Positions 10,101 to 18,345 of a stretch of 64,000 nt of DNA are shown here, one piece after another. Location: NCBI GenBank assembly GCA_046351215.1, contig JAXLYX010000006.1:496001-560000 (forward strand), given 5' to 3'. Position 1 is the first letter of the stretch. Each line of letters begins with the position of its first letter. This DNA is from JAXLYX01 sp046351215 (GTDB lineage: Bacteria; Myxococcota_A; Polyangia; Polyangiales; Houyiibacteriaceae). Under the pieces are notes generated by a model. The model was not told the DNA's origin, searched no databases, and saw only the letters and a program-made list of their open reading frames with translations. The position numbers and the translations under genes are program-made.

Positions 10101-12843
10101 CGTACGAAGGATCGGCTTCGAGGGCCCGCCGGAGGTAGGCGACGGGATCGAGCCCCGCGCGGATGGCAGCCCTCGCGGCCTCGGTCGCGGCGAAGGCCGC
10201 GAGCTCTCCGCTCGTCGCGTCCGCCATGCCCGCGAGGATCTTCGCGGCGCTCTCGGGCTCGGAGGCGAAGAGCCGGCGCGACAGGGGGCCGGCCACGACG
10301 GGCTCGTCGCCGCCGACCTCGCGCGCTCGCGAGAGGGACTGGGCTGCCTCGGAGGGCTTGCCGCGGCGGGCGGAGAGGAACGCGAGGGCGAGCAGCGCGG
10401 AGACGCGCGCCGGGCCCTCGACGCGCTCGACGACGCGCCGGAGCGCCTTCTCGGTCGCCTCGAGATCGTCGGTCGCGGCGGCGACGTCCATGCCGACCAC
10501 GTCGGCCGCCATCGCTTCGCCCTCGGCGACCGCTTGGTCGAGCAGGCCGCGCTCCTCGGCGAGCGCTCCCCCGGCATGGGCCACGCGGGCGGCCGCGGCG
10601 AGCGCTCCTTCGGAGGTCGAGTCGGCTTCGGCGAGCGTGGCGCTCGCGAGGCGAGAGGCGTCGCCCGCGCGCCGCGCCAGGACCTCGCGCACGACACGCA
10701 CGAGCCCGAGCTTCGGGTCGGCGAGCGCCGCTTCGCGAAGGCATTCGTCCGCGCCGGCGTGATCGTCCGCGGCGACGCGGAGCTCGGCGAGGCGGACGAG
10801 CGCGAGAGCCCGCTCCGTTCCCGTCGTGCCGGCCGCCCAAGCCGCGGTGGCCGCGCCCTCGTCGGCGCGATCGCCGCCCGCACGCGCCGCATCGGCGCGC
10901 GCCGCGAGCGAGATCGGATCCGTCGCACCGGCGAGGAGCTGCGATGCTTCCGTCGCCCGTCCGAGGCCGTGCTGGAGGAGGCTCGCGCGGGCGCGCCGGA
11001 GCTCGGCCGCGATGCGGGGCGAGGCGAAACTCGCCTCGAGCTGCTCGAGGCGCGCGATCGTGGGCTGCGGGTTCGGATCGCGTCGCTCCGCGCGGATCGC
11101 GCCGACGAGGGCCGCCACCACGCGATCGGAAGCGTGCGCGGCGCGCTCGTAGAGCTCTCGGGCGCGCTTCGCATGGCCCGCGCGCTCCTCGGCGAGCGCG
11201 AGGTCCGCGAGCAGCGCGGCCTTCACGCGCCCGTCGTGCAGGGCCTCCGCGGCCTTCTCGAGCGCCATCGAGGCCTCGAGCGACTTGCCGAGCCCCGACA
11301 GCGCCTCCGAGAGGAGCATCGAGGGAACCGGTGAGACGCGACGCGCCGTCACGGCGAGGCGCGCGGACTTCTCGGCGGCGCCCGCGTCGCGCAGACCGTG
11401 GAGCTCGAGCTCGGCCGCGAGGGCGAGCAGGAGTCCCTTCTCCTCGGGGCTCACCGGGAGCGCGAGCTCGGCCGAGACCAGGCTGGCCGCCTTCGAGACG
11501 TCGCCCTTCGCGAGGGCGAGCCTGCGCGCCGCTCGGATCGCTCCCACGTTCTTCGGATCGACCGAGTGCGCCTCGTCGTAGAGGTCGCTCGCGGTCTCGT
11601 CCCCCGCGCGCTCGGCGAGCGCCGCGGCCGCGACGAGCAGCTCGGCCTTCGCCGGTCCGTTCGCGTGCGCCACGTGGGCGAGCAGCATCTCCTTGCGGAA
11701 CTGCCATCCGGCGACCTGCTCGGCGCGTCCGGCGGCCTCGGAAGGCGGCGCCATCCGGGCGGCGCGCGAGGTCGCGTCGAGGTCGACGGCGGTGACCGGC
11801 TCCTCGCCGAAATCGAGCTCGGGCTCGTCGTCGCCCGCTTCGAGGACGGGCTCGTCGTCCACGCTCGTCTCGAGCTCGGGCTCCTCCTCGTCTCCCGCGG
11901 AGAGGACCGGGCCTTCGTCTTCTTCCTCGCCCGCCTCGAGGACGGGCTCGTCGTCTTCTTCCTCCGCCGCCTCGAGGACGGGCTCGTCGTCCACGCTCGT
12001 CTCGAGCTCGGGCTCGTCGTCGGGCCCCGGCGAGAGCAGCGAGACCTCCGCGCTCTCCTGGGCTCCGAGCGGCGTCTCGAGCGTCGGCGTGTCGTGGGTC
12101 TTCGTCCCGAGCGCCGGCGTGAGCCCGGGATCGGGCGGGGTGGGGGGCGCTGCCTCCGCGTGCTGCGCCATGGGCGGCGCGAGGAACGCGGAAGCCTTCG
12201 GGGGCTCGGAGAGGAAGTCGTCGAGATCGAAGTCTTCGATCAGGGGCGCGGGCTCCCGGGCCGCCGCCGGTCGAGCCGCCGGAGCGACGGGCGCAGCGAC
12301 CTCCGGACGGGGCGCGCTCCCGGAGGGGCTCAGGCCGAGCTCGCCGAAGTCCGCCTCGACGTCGATCGAGGCGAGGATCTCGGCCTGCTGCGAGGGGCCC
12401 GGCGGAACCGTGGCCGGCGGCTCCGGTCGGGGGGCGGGCGGAGGTGCGGCCTTCGCAGGCTCGGCCTTCGCCCTCTGGAGCTGCTCGATGAGCTCGGTCG
12501 GGATCGCCGCGATGCGGGTGGCGCCGTCGTCGCCGTCGTCGTCGAAGTCGATGGAGAAATCGTCGAGGCCGCGGCTCGTCCGAGCGGCCTCCATCTTCTT
12601 GAGCTCGTCCGCCGAAGGCGGCCGGTAGAGGGAGCGGTGCTCGGGCGAGGCGAGCTGGGGCGAAGGGCGTGGGATCGGCGTGGCGACGCGCTCCGGCACG
12701 TCGATCTTGGCGGTCTGCGGCATGGGGGCCGATTCGGGACGAATCGCCGCGCCGCCCTCCACGTCCCGCTCCCAATCGGCGAGCGCGTCGTCGAGGTCGC
12801 TGAAATCGAGGGGATCGGGCCCCTTCTTCTTGTCTTCCGTCAC
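7102..12843 (-). CDS. Giant TPR protein 1 with degenerate M48-like C-terminus
   Basis: A 1913-residue protein. GTG 12843 is chosen because it overlaps the upstream stop as GTGA (12840-12843). Residues 1 to about 370 are Pro/Ala-rich and then strongly acidic, with DDEPVLEA-type repeats, and look disordered. From about 380 to 1640 there are many TPR-like helix pairs (for example ALACYEKVAAIDVAYLDAFE and ALRRALELTPDDVDSLKRYA). The last 255 residues form a separate domain with TIVVGRDLPTLLKEGERTFL and AAELGDRAAVLATGSP, which resembles an M48 peptidase without HExxH. There is no signal peptide or membrane helix, so it is probably cytoplasmic. Such proteins usually act as protein-protein scaffolds; the partner is unknown. 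Confidence 0.85.
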   Translation of the reverse strand: MTEDKKKGPDPLDFSDLDDALADWERDVEGGAAIRPESAPMPQTAKIDVPERVATPIPRPSPQLASPEHRSLYRPPSADELKKMEAARTSRGLDDFSIDFDDDGDDGATRIAAIPTELIEQLQRAKAEPAKAAPPPAPRPEPPATVPPGPSQQAEILASIDVEADFGELGLSPSGSAPRPEVAAPVAPAARPAAAREPAPLIEDFDLDDFLSEPPKASAFLAPPMAQHAEAAPPTPPDPGLTPALGTKTHDTPTLETPLGAQESAEVSLLSPGPDDEPELETSVDDEPVLEAAEEEDDEPVLEAGEEEDEGPVLSAGDEEEPELETSVDDEPVLEAGDDEPELDFGEEPVTAVDLDATSRAARMAPPSEAAGRAEQVAGWQFRKEMLLAHVAHANGPAKAELLVAAAALAERAGDETASDLYDEAHSVDPKNVGAIRAARRLALAKGDVSKAASLVSAELALPVSPEEKGLLLALAAELELHGLRDAGAAEKSARLAVTARRVSPVPSMLLSEALSGLGKSLEASMALEKAAEALHDGRVKAALLADLALAEERAGHAKRARELYERAAHASDRVVAALVGAIRAERRDPNPQPTIARLEQLEASFASPRIAAELRRARASLLQHGLGRATEASQLLAGATDPISLAARADAARAGGDRADEGAATAAWAAGTTGTERALALVRLAELRVAADDHAGADECLREAALADPKLGLVRVVREVLARRAGDASRLASATLAEADSTSEGALAAAARVAHAGGALAEERGLLDQAVAEGEAMAADVVGMDVAAATDDLEATEKALRRVVERVEGPARVSALLALAFLSARRGKPSEAAQSLSRAREVGGDEPVVAGPLSRRLFASEPESAAKILAGMADATSGELAAFAATEAARAAIRAGLDPVAYLRRALEADPSYAPPAWMLERRPELGADPELRREVNERLAAIAEDPSARAAAVVASLAHEEAELPALQQWRSMLPDDPIVLERLASHPEAAAQTRADALTALAGLAGPTTRSGLRVTAAALRAASGDPAEAATMLREELAERPDDAFAARGLLRAELTAGEIARTAERLFHRVRSASDEPSRARSLLALADLDLHERGDETGAMLTLAGVREIAAAHLPTLRALERHAMDRDATADLLDLESALADAVKSDPDASAHARMAVRLRLASVPDVAGAADPLLRAALDRGTRSRRLLQMIEGMGVATRDRVATLEAERRLYETTTDPHERVALALRMAESLDVLEGPGPAARLLKEAADLAPDHPTAHEALGVYLERAGDAHSAASAFERAAANARVRGRAASLHHRAGVLWQDGARDLDRALACYEKVAAIDVAYLDAFERAEAILKKRDNPSGLVALYDARIAAGGDATLVASLHARRAGLAEQLGDRTDARDALRRALELTPDDVDSLKRYAELSMQDDDHRSAAEALIRIARVRQDREELRWVFMSLGDIYDLHMPDARRAEAAFRRVLKLVPQDKEALERLVRLHIRHAQMNEAVEAYQELSAVAAGEPRLRPLRLLLADGFEKSSDARKAESVLEQLRREKPTDTEIVVTLAEFYKRQNAQSALSMHLNRAVADYRKGIDDKPTELALWHGLVQIMDLRGRNDAARATASAAFALGIVDTELARHLDAQGNVPGAGKGAASPELDELLAPRHLSPAALQVFKLASEVFERTLPFDAKQWRAEKLPKEHPIRQEANRLGQWFGLSDVQVLVTGAAPRICVPVSDAPVTIVVGRDLPTLLKEGERTFLLFRALKVASAGLSVALRMQPGLLSLALHGLVKCFDPSHSADGLDAAQLDDMSRRLARNLGRKAKSELGALALEMSGRQGFDAQRLGLAAAELGDRAAVLATGSPILAITSLLELAGKPIPGNASPAQRCSLVRGMPEAWSLIQFAISDAYFDARHRAGADRL
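11840..12015. repeat. 44-base direct repeat pair inside giant TPR gene 1
   Basis: Bases 11840-11883 recur exactly at 11972-12015, an offset of 132 bases (44 codons, so in frame). They encode the acidic PELETSVDDEPVLE unit of the disordered N-terminal region. Shorter imperfect copies of the DEPVLEA unit lie between them. Confidence 0.85.
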
Positions 12844-15800
12844 GATGCCAACCCGAGCTCGCGCCGGAGGGCGAGCGAAATCGGAGAGAGGTGGAAGCCG
12901 ACGAGATCCATCGCGTCCTCGGACGCGCGGAGGTGCTCGAGCGAGACGTGCCCGCCGAGGATCACGCTGAGGGCCCCGTGCAGATCGCCCGCGATGAGCA
13001 AGCCCGCGCGGAGCGTCGTGCGGCGCGCGGCGCGGCAGTAGGCCTCGACGCTCCGCTCGGGGGTGAGGACGCGCGGAGCGAGCTCCTGGACGGACTTGCG
13101 CGCGCGCCGCGAGATGACGCGCGAGAGCGCCTTCGTCAGCTCCGGGAGGCCGGGTCTGCCCTCTGCGCCGCGCAGGGGCGACTCGGCCGCCGCGCATGCC
13201 GCGTAGATCCGGGTCGCGGCATCGGCCGGCGAGTGGTTCAGGAGCGGCAGGAGATGGGCCTTCGCGGCCGCGAGCTGCCGACCGGCGTGGAAACGCTGCA
13301 CCGGATCGAGCGGCGGCCTCCCGCCCTTGCCGATCACCCAGGTCATTCCGCCGCGCTGCGGGATGCCGATGACCCGGTTCGGATCACCGGCCACGGCGTA
13401 GTGGTCGTGCACGGCGAAGCCGAAGGCCGCCGTGATGTCGGCCAGCTCGGCCCGGATCGGATCGCCCGCCTTCGGACCCACGGAGTCGCCTCGCCCCGCC
13501 CCGAGCTTCGACGGCTCGAGCGCTTCGAGCTCGAGGAACGTCTCGGAGAGCGCAGCCGCGAGCTCGGCGACCGGGCCCTCGTCGCCCGGCGCGCGCAGCC
13601 GCTGCACCAGCGTCTCCGCGACGGTCGGATTCGGACGGACGCGCCGGAGGATCGCCGTGTTCTCGTCGTCGATCTCGTGCTCTTCGGGCGTCGCGATTCC
13701 GAGGGCCACGAGCGTGCTGATGGCGAGCTTCTGGAGATCCTTCGTCCCTCGCCAACCCGCCGAATGGTAGAGCTTGCGCACCGCGGCCGGGTCGACGTGG
13801 CGAGCGTCGAGCCCCGCACGGACGGCGAGCTCGAAGGCATCGACGAGGGCCGTGGTCGCCGGGCCCTCGCCCTGCAGCTTCACGAGGCCCGCGGCCGCGC
13901 GCTCGTCGTCGGGACGGTGATCGAGGGCACGCCGGAACAGCGTCTTGGCCCGACCTTCGTCCGAGAGGTACCGCCAGGCGATGTGCGCGGCGCGAACCGC
14001 GTAGTCGGCGACCTCGGCCGGCTTCGTGGCTCGCTGGGAGGCCGTCTCGAGGATCCGCGCCGCCTCGGGGAAGAGATCGGCTTCCTCCGCGATCCGCGCC
14101 ATGCGCTCGAGGAGGCTCTGATCGGCGAGCCCGAGCGCGTCGACGGCTTCGAGCTCCTTCAGCGCGCCGCGGGGATCGCCGAGCTTCTTCTCGAGGAAGT
14201 CGGCCGCGCCGAGACGGGCCACGCGCTTCTGTGCCACGGGGACGTCGGCCTCGGCGAGCCCGCGCAGGGAGGCGACGGCCTTCTGGAAGTTGCCCATCGA
14301 CACGTGGATCTCGGCGGACATCGCGATGGCGCCCGCGTGGCCCGGATCGAGCAGCAGCACGTTCTCGATGGCGACGAGGGCGGCGTCGCGATCGGCGAGG
14401 CCGCGATGGAGACGCGCGAGCTCGTAGTGGAGGCGCACGAGCTGCGCCTCGTCGTCGATCGCGCGGGCGCGCGCATCGACGAGGGCCACGAGGCGAGCGT
14501 TGTCGTTCCGTGCGGTCAGTCGCCCGTGGAGACGCCTGTAGGCGCCCTCGAGCCGCGGGTCGACCTCGAGGGCGGCCGCGAGCCGCCGCTCGCCCGACTC
14601 CTCGGCGCCGAGGTGGTCGAGCTCGACGAGCCCGGCCTCCTCGAGCAGCCGCGCCCTCGGCTCGTGATCGAGGCCCGTCGCGAGCGTGTCGCAGGCCTTC
14701 ACGACGAGCTCGTAGCGGCCCGCACGCCGAGCGGCGACGCGGAGCGCGTCCCACGAGGCGAGGTCCTTCGGATGGGCCTCCACGATCTTCTGCAGCTTCT
14801 CGACGGCCTCGCTCGTACGCGACGTCTCGGCGAGAGCGCGGGCCGCGGCGGCCTCGATCGCGGCGCGGTGCCCGGCGGAGGCCCCTGTCGCGCGTCCGAG
14901 GAGGGCCCGAGCGTGGAGCTCGGCATCGTCCGCCGGTCCGATCGCCTCGTCGAGGGCGATCGCCGCGAGGAGCGAGTCGGGCAGGTCGTTCGCGACGGAG
15001 CGCGCGTCGACCTCGGCTTCGGCCCTCGCGCGCTCGCCTCCCGCCACGAGCCTCGCCCGTGCCGCATGGAAGCGGATCTCCGCTCGCGTCGCGGAGTCCT
15101 CGGCCCCGAGCGCGAGCGTCCGGAGCGCGGCGCCGCGCTTCCCGTCGTCCGCCGCCCCGCGGCTCGCGAGTCGGAGCGCAGCGATCGCGGTGGTCGGGTG
15201 CACGTCGTGGCTCCGCTCGAGCTCCTCGAGGGCGCGAGCCTCGAGCTCGTCGTCGACCTCGGCCGCCATCGCCGCGAGCAGGCGCGTCAGCTCGGCGCGA
15301 TCACCGTCCGCCGCGACGCCGCGGAGTCGCTCGATCGCGGCGAGCCGCGCGTCGGCGGCGACCGTGGAACCGTCGAGCAGGAGCAGGCCGACCGCCGCCG
15401 CGACTCCGACGGAGTCGTCCTCGAGCGCCTGGCGCATCGGGCCTTCGGCGAGCTCGGGCTTGCGCGAGAGGAGATCGTAGTGCTCGGCGAGCTCGAGCAC
15501 GGCGCGGCCCGGATGCCCGGCGACGAGCTCGCGCTCGGCGAGCCCCTCCCGGGCCCGGAGGAGCAGGGCCCGGTCGGCGCGCTCCTGCGCCAGGCGCCGG
15601 AGCGACCAGAGCGGGCTGACCGAGGTGGGGTCGCGATCGGCCGCCTGCTCGTAGGTCTCGGCGGCGAGGCGCACGTCGTCGGCCGCCTCCGCCGCCGCGC
15701 CCGCGAGGAGCAGCTTCATCTCGGCCGAGCGCGAGCCGTGGGCCGCGAGCGCCGAGTCGCGGAGGAGGGAGACGACTTCGTCGGCCTCTCCTTTCTGCCG

Positions 15801-17633
15801 CAGGTGCTCCTCGAGGAGCGCGAGCGCGTAGGGATGTCCGGGCTGACGATCGAGCGCCCGGCGGAGCTGTTCCTCGGCTGCGTCTCGCCGTCCGGCACGC
15901 AGGGCCGCACGGCCCGCCGCGGCGTGGTGCGCCGCGCTCTGCTCCGGATCGTCGGCGGCCTCCGCGAGCATCCCGTGCGCCCGCTCGAGCATCTCGTAGT
16001 CGGAGGTCGCGGCGGCCACGACGCGAGCCACCGCGCTCGACCATCCTGCGGCCTCCGGGACGTCGAGCGCGCGCTTCAGGGTCATCGCGGCGCGACCGAG
16101 GTCGCCGAGCTCGGCGGCCGTGACGGTGACCAGCTCGTAGAGCAAGGCGCTGCGCTCGCGCGGATCCCGCGCCTGCGGCACGAGGCGCGCGAGCGCGGCC
16201 GCGGCGGTCTCCACGGCCCCGTGTCGCACGGCGGCCGCGTAGAGCTCGCGTAGGATCGGGCGAGGCTCCGGGGCGGCGTCGATGGCGGCCTCGTAGAGCC
16301 CCTCCGCGAGGGCGAAGTCGGCGAGCTCGTCGCTCGCGATCTGGGCCGCTTGGAAGGCAGCGAGATGGCGCCCGGGGCGGCTCGGATCGGAGGCCAGCTC
16401 GCCGAGGTGCCGCACGAGCTCGCGTCCGTCGCCGCGCCTCACGATGCGCTCGAGCATCGCGTGCCGGACCCAGGCCGATTCCGGAGCCGCTGCGCGGGCC
16501 GCTTCGATGGAGGCGTTCTCCGTCGCGTCATCGCCTTCGTGTCGAGCGCGATCGGCGATGCGGGCATGGATCGCGGCGACGAAGGGCGTCGACTCGCTTG
16601 CGTCGAGCAAGGCCCTCTCCGCCGCACTCGCCTTCTCGGCGTCTCCCGCGAGGGAGGCGGCGAGAAGCATCGCCACGCTCGTCGGCCCCCTCACGCCCAC
16701 GCGCGAGACGGCTCGTTCGAGGTCCTCGGTCGCTCCCTGTGCGTCGTCGAGCTTCTCGAGCCGCAGGATGGCGCTCTCGAAGAGATAGCCTGCCGCGGCC
16801 TCGCGGGCCTCGGTGGCTTCGGCGTAGACCGGGCTCCCGACCCCGGCTTCCTCGTGCGCCTCGGCCGCTCCCTCCGCATAGGCGAGGGCGGCTTCCGCGA
16901 GCCCCGAGAGCGCCTCGACGTTGCGTCCGACGTCGCCATGCTTGCGCGCGATGCGCTCCATGGCGGCATAGGCGCGATGGCGGCATTCGACCGTGCGGGC
17001 GGCCTCGAGCAGGCGCTCGTAGCAACCCTCGAGGTCGCCGCGGCTCTCCTTCGCCTGCGCCGCCTCCACCAGGAGGAGCCCTGCGAGCCGTGGATCGCGA
17101 GAAGCGCGCGCTCGGGCCTCGACGGCCTCGTCGATCGTGTCCGGGCGTCGCGCGCTGCGGGCTGCCCTCTCGAGCATCAGGGCGGCGTCGAGGGAGCCCG
17201 GTCCCGTGGCGTGCGCTTCCTCGAAGAGGAGCAGGGCCTCGTCGTGCTCGCTCGTCCCGTCGGCCTTGAGCACGGCCTGATCGACGAGCGCGCTCGCACG
17301 CTCGTCGTCGTCGGAAGCGTATTTCGCCTCCGCCTGATGCAGCTTCGCCAGGTTCGTGAGCGAGCGGCGTCGCTCGAAGATCCGGATCAGCGCGAAGAGC
17401 GGCGTCCGGAACGACGGCTCGGTGTTGAAGGCGGTCAGGTACTCGCGTACCGCCGCGGCATCGCTTCCGAGGCCGGTCTCGAGGAGCGAGCCGATCTCCA
17501 CGTGGAGCTCGGCCTTCCGGCGGCGGTCGGTGTCGGCTTCGAGCTCGGCCCGGAGCACCGCGATGCGGGCTTCGATCGCCTCGCGGGAAGCGTGGGGGAT
17601 GGGCTCGGGAGGGCGCGTGAGGGGGGCCGTCAT
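12840..17633 (-). CDS. Giant TPR protein 2 with degenerate M48-like C-terminus
   Basis: A 1597-residue protein starting ATG at 17633. It is helical almost throughout, with TPR-like pairs such as AAEEQLRRALDRQPGHPYAL and ALVAIENVLLLDPGHAGAIA. The last 275 residues form a domain that matches the C-terminus of giant TPR protein 1 in layout: DPIRAELADITAAFGF, a strand pair NRVIGIPQRGG/MTWVIGKGG, then RFHAGRQLAAAKAHL and finally LRAGLLIAGDLHGALSVIL. It resembles an M48 peptidase core without the HExxH zinc site. It is first in an operon running to 5064, is coupled to protein 1 by GTGA, and has a hairpin-containing leader without a ribosome binding site. The two proteins probably act together. Confidence 0.85.
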   Translation of the reverse strand: MTAPLTRPPEPIPHASREAIEARIAVLRAELEADTDRRRKAELHVEIGSLLETGLGSDAAAVREYLTAFNTEPSFRTPLFALIRIFERRRSLTNLAKLHQAEAKYASDDDERASALVDQAVLKADGTSEHDEALLLFEEAHATGPGSLDAALMLERAARSARRPDTIDEAVEARARASRDPRLAGLLLVEAAQAKESRGDLEGCYERLLEAARTVECRHRAYAAMERIARKHGDVGRNVEALSGLAEAALAYAEGAAEAHEEAGVGSPVYAEATEAREAAAGYLFESAILRLEKLDDAQGATEDLERAVSRVGVRGPTSVAMLLAASLAGDAEKASAAERALLDASESTPFVAAIHARIADRARHEGDDATENASIEAARAAAPESAWVRHAMLERIVRRGDGRELVRHLGELASDPSRPGRHLAAFQAAQIASDELADFALAEGLYEAAIDAAPEPRPILRELYAAAVRHGAVETAAAALARLVPQARDPRERSALLYELVTVTAAELGDLGRAAMTLKRALDVPEAAGWSSAVARVVAAATSDYEMLERAHGMLAEAADDPEQSAAHHAAAGRAALRAGRRDAAEEQLRRALDRQPGHPYALALLEEHLRQKGEADEVVSLLRDSALAAHGSRSAEMKLLLAGAAAEAADDVRLAAETYEQAADRDPTSVSPLWSLRRLAQERADRALLLRAREGLAERELVAGHPGRAVLELAEHYDLLSRKPELAEGPMRQALEDDSVGVAAAVGLLLLDGSTVAADARLAAIERLRGVAADGDRAELTRLLAAMAAEVDDELEARALEELERSHDVHPTTAIAALRLASRGAADDGKRGAALRTLALGAEDSATRAEIRFHAARARLVAGGERARAEAEVDARSVANDLPDSLLAAIALDEAIGPADDAELHARALLGRATGASAGHRAAIEAAAARALAETSRTSEAVEKLQKIVEAHPKDLASWDALRVAARRAGRYELVVKACDTLATGLDHEPRARLLEEAGLVELDHLGAEESGERRLAAALEVDPRLEGAYRRLHGRLTARNDNARLVALVDARARAIDDEAQLVRLHYELARLHRGLADRDAALVAIENVLLLDPGHAGAIAMSAEIHVSMGNFQKAVASLRGLAEADVPVAQKRVARLGAADFLEKKLGDPRGALKELEAVDALGLADQSLLERMARIAEEADLFPEAARILETASQRATKPAEVADYAVRAAHIAWRYLSDEGRAKTLFRRALDHRPDDERAAAGLVKLQGEGPATTALVDAFELAVRAGLDARHVDPAAVRKLYHSAGWRGTKDLQKLAISTLVALGIATPEEHEIDDENTAILRRVRPNPTVAETLVQRLRAPGDEGPVAELAAALSETFLELEALEPSKLGAGRGDSVGPKAGDPIRAELADITAAFGFAVHDHYAVAGDPNRVIGIPQRGGMTWVIGKGGRPPLDPVQRFHAGRQLAAAKAHLLPLLNHSPADAATRIYAACAAAESPLRGAEGRPGLPELTKALSRVISRRARKSVQELAPRVLTPERSVEAYCRAARRTTLRAGLLIAGDLHGALSVILGGHVSLEHLRASEDAMDLVGFHLSPISLALRRELGLAS

Positions 17634-17640
17634 CGGGAGG

Positions 17641-17693
17641 GCAGGGAGCGATTCCGGCGACGCCGCCGCCTCCCTGCTGGGGGGACCATACCA
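17641..17693 (-). promoter_or_regulatory. Extended -10 and leader hairpin of the giant-TPR operon
   Basis: On the minus strand TGGTATGGT (17693-17685) is an extended -10. Transcription would start near 17678, directly at an 8-bp inverted repeat, GCAGGGAG (17641-17648) with CTCCCTGC (17670-17677), eight bases before the ATG at 17633. No AGGAGG-like site is visible, so the hairpin may influence initiation. Confidence 0.4.
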
Positions 17694-17723
17694 GGGTCGG
17701 GGCCGCGAATGAACTCTCGTATT

Positions 17724-18266
17724 TCAGCGTTCCGACGGCGGCCGGATGCTCGTTCGGATCGTGGCCCAGCTCGGCACCACGCCCTGCGGGGCGACCGTCA
17801 CGAGATGCATGCGGAGGCGGACGTGCACGACCGTGGAAGTGCGGCCGAAGAGGCCCTCGATCGGTCCGCCGTCGAGCTCGAAGACCGCCTCGGTGCCGGG
17901 ACGCGGGAAGGGGTACGAGAGCTCGATCACGTCGCCTTCGGTCCGCTGCCCGCCGACGAGGCGCCGGCCGAGGAACGAATTGCCGGGGTCCGGGGTGCCC
18001 GTGTTGCGATCGCGGACCTCGATGCAGACCATCGAGGCGTCCATCACGTAGAGCGTGTTGAGGGTCCAGACCTCGAGCGTGCGGAGGGGCCCGGCCTCCG
18101 GAGGTCCCTCGCCCATCTGGTGGATGATCTCGATGTCCACGAGGGGCGCATGGTCGAGAGGCCCGGCGGGCAGCCGCGCGGGGCGCGCAGGAGCGCGGGG
18201 GTCGGGGTCGTCCTTGAGCTCCGCCAGGGCGAAGCCGGGTCGGGTGTCGCGTTCGCGATGGTGCAC
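17724..18266 (-). CDS. Conserved-looking protein of unknown function
   Basis: A 180-residue protein starting GTG at 18266. The N-terminal 45 residues are Pro/Arg-rich. The rest looks like beta strands: PLVDIEIIHQMGEG, TLEVWTLNTLYVMDASMVCIE, GDVIELSYPFPRPGTEAVFEL and TVVHVRLRMHLVTVAPQG. There is no signal peptide, membrane helix or catalytic motif that I recognise. Codon use is normal for the region. It is monocistronic, with an extended -10 nine bases before the start and no ribosome binding site, consistent with a leaderless mRNA. It lies between the giant-TPR operon and the histidine kinase, with no clear functional link to either. Confidence 0.65.
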   Translation of the reverse strand: MHHRERDTRPGFALAELKDDPDPRAPARPARLPAGPLDHAPLVDIEIIHQMGEGPPEAGPLRTLEVWTLNTLYVMDASMVCIEVRDRNTGTPDPGNSFLGRRLVGGQRTEGDVIELSYPFPRPGTEAVFELDGGPIEGLFGRTSTVVHVRLRMHLVTVAPQGVVPSWATIRTSIRPPSER

Positions 18267-18275
18267 GGCTGCACT

Positions 18276-18284
18276 AGGGTATCA
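18276..18284 (-). promoter_or_regulatory. Extended -10 element, leaderless-type spacing
   Basis: TGATACCCT on the minus strand (18284-18276). Only nine bases separate it from the GTG start at 18266, so transcription should begin within about three bases of the start codon. Confidence 0.45.
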
Positions 18285-18345
18285 TGCCCGGCCGTTCGCC
18301 GACGGCTCGCCGTATGGACATCGAGCGATCGGGGGGAGCTCGCCG

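Noticed and set aside
5924..12775. A minus-strand frame of 2283 codons covering nadD and most of giant TPR gene 1
   Set aside because: Only the last 192 codons (nadD) are real. The rest is Arg-rich shadow of the TPR gene in another frame.
12891..16253. A plus-strand frame of 1120 codons opposite giant TPR gene 2
   Set aside because: Mirror of coding bias; the composition is Arg/Gly/Glu-rich without domains, and the minus strand has the TPR and the C-terminal domain.
7102..17633. The TPR tails as active M48 zinc peptidases
   Set aside because: No HExxH is present in either tail, so catalysis is not supported.
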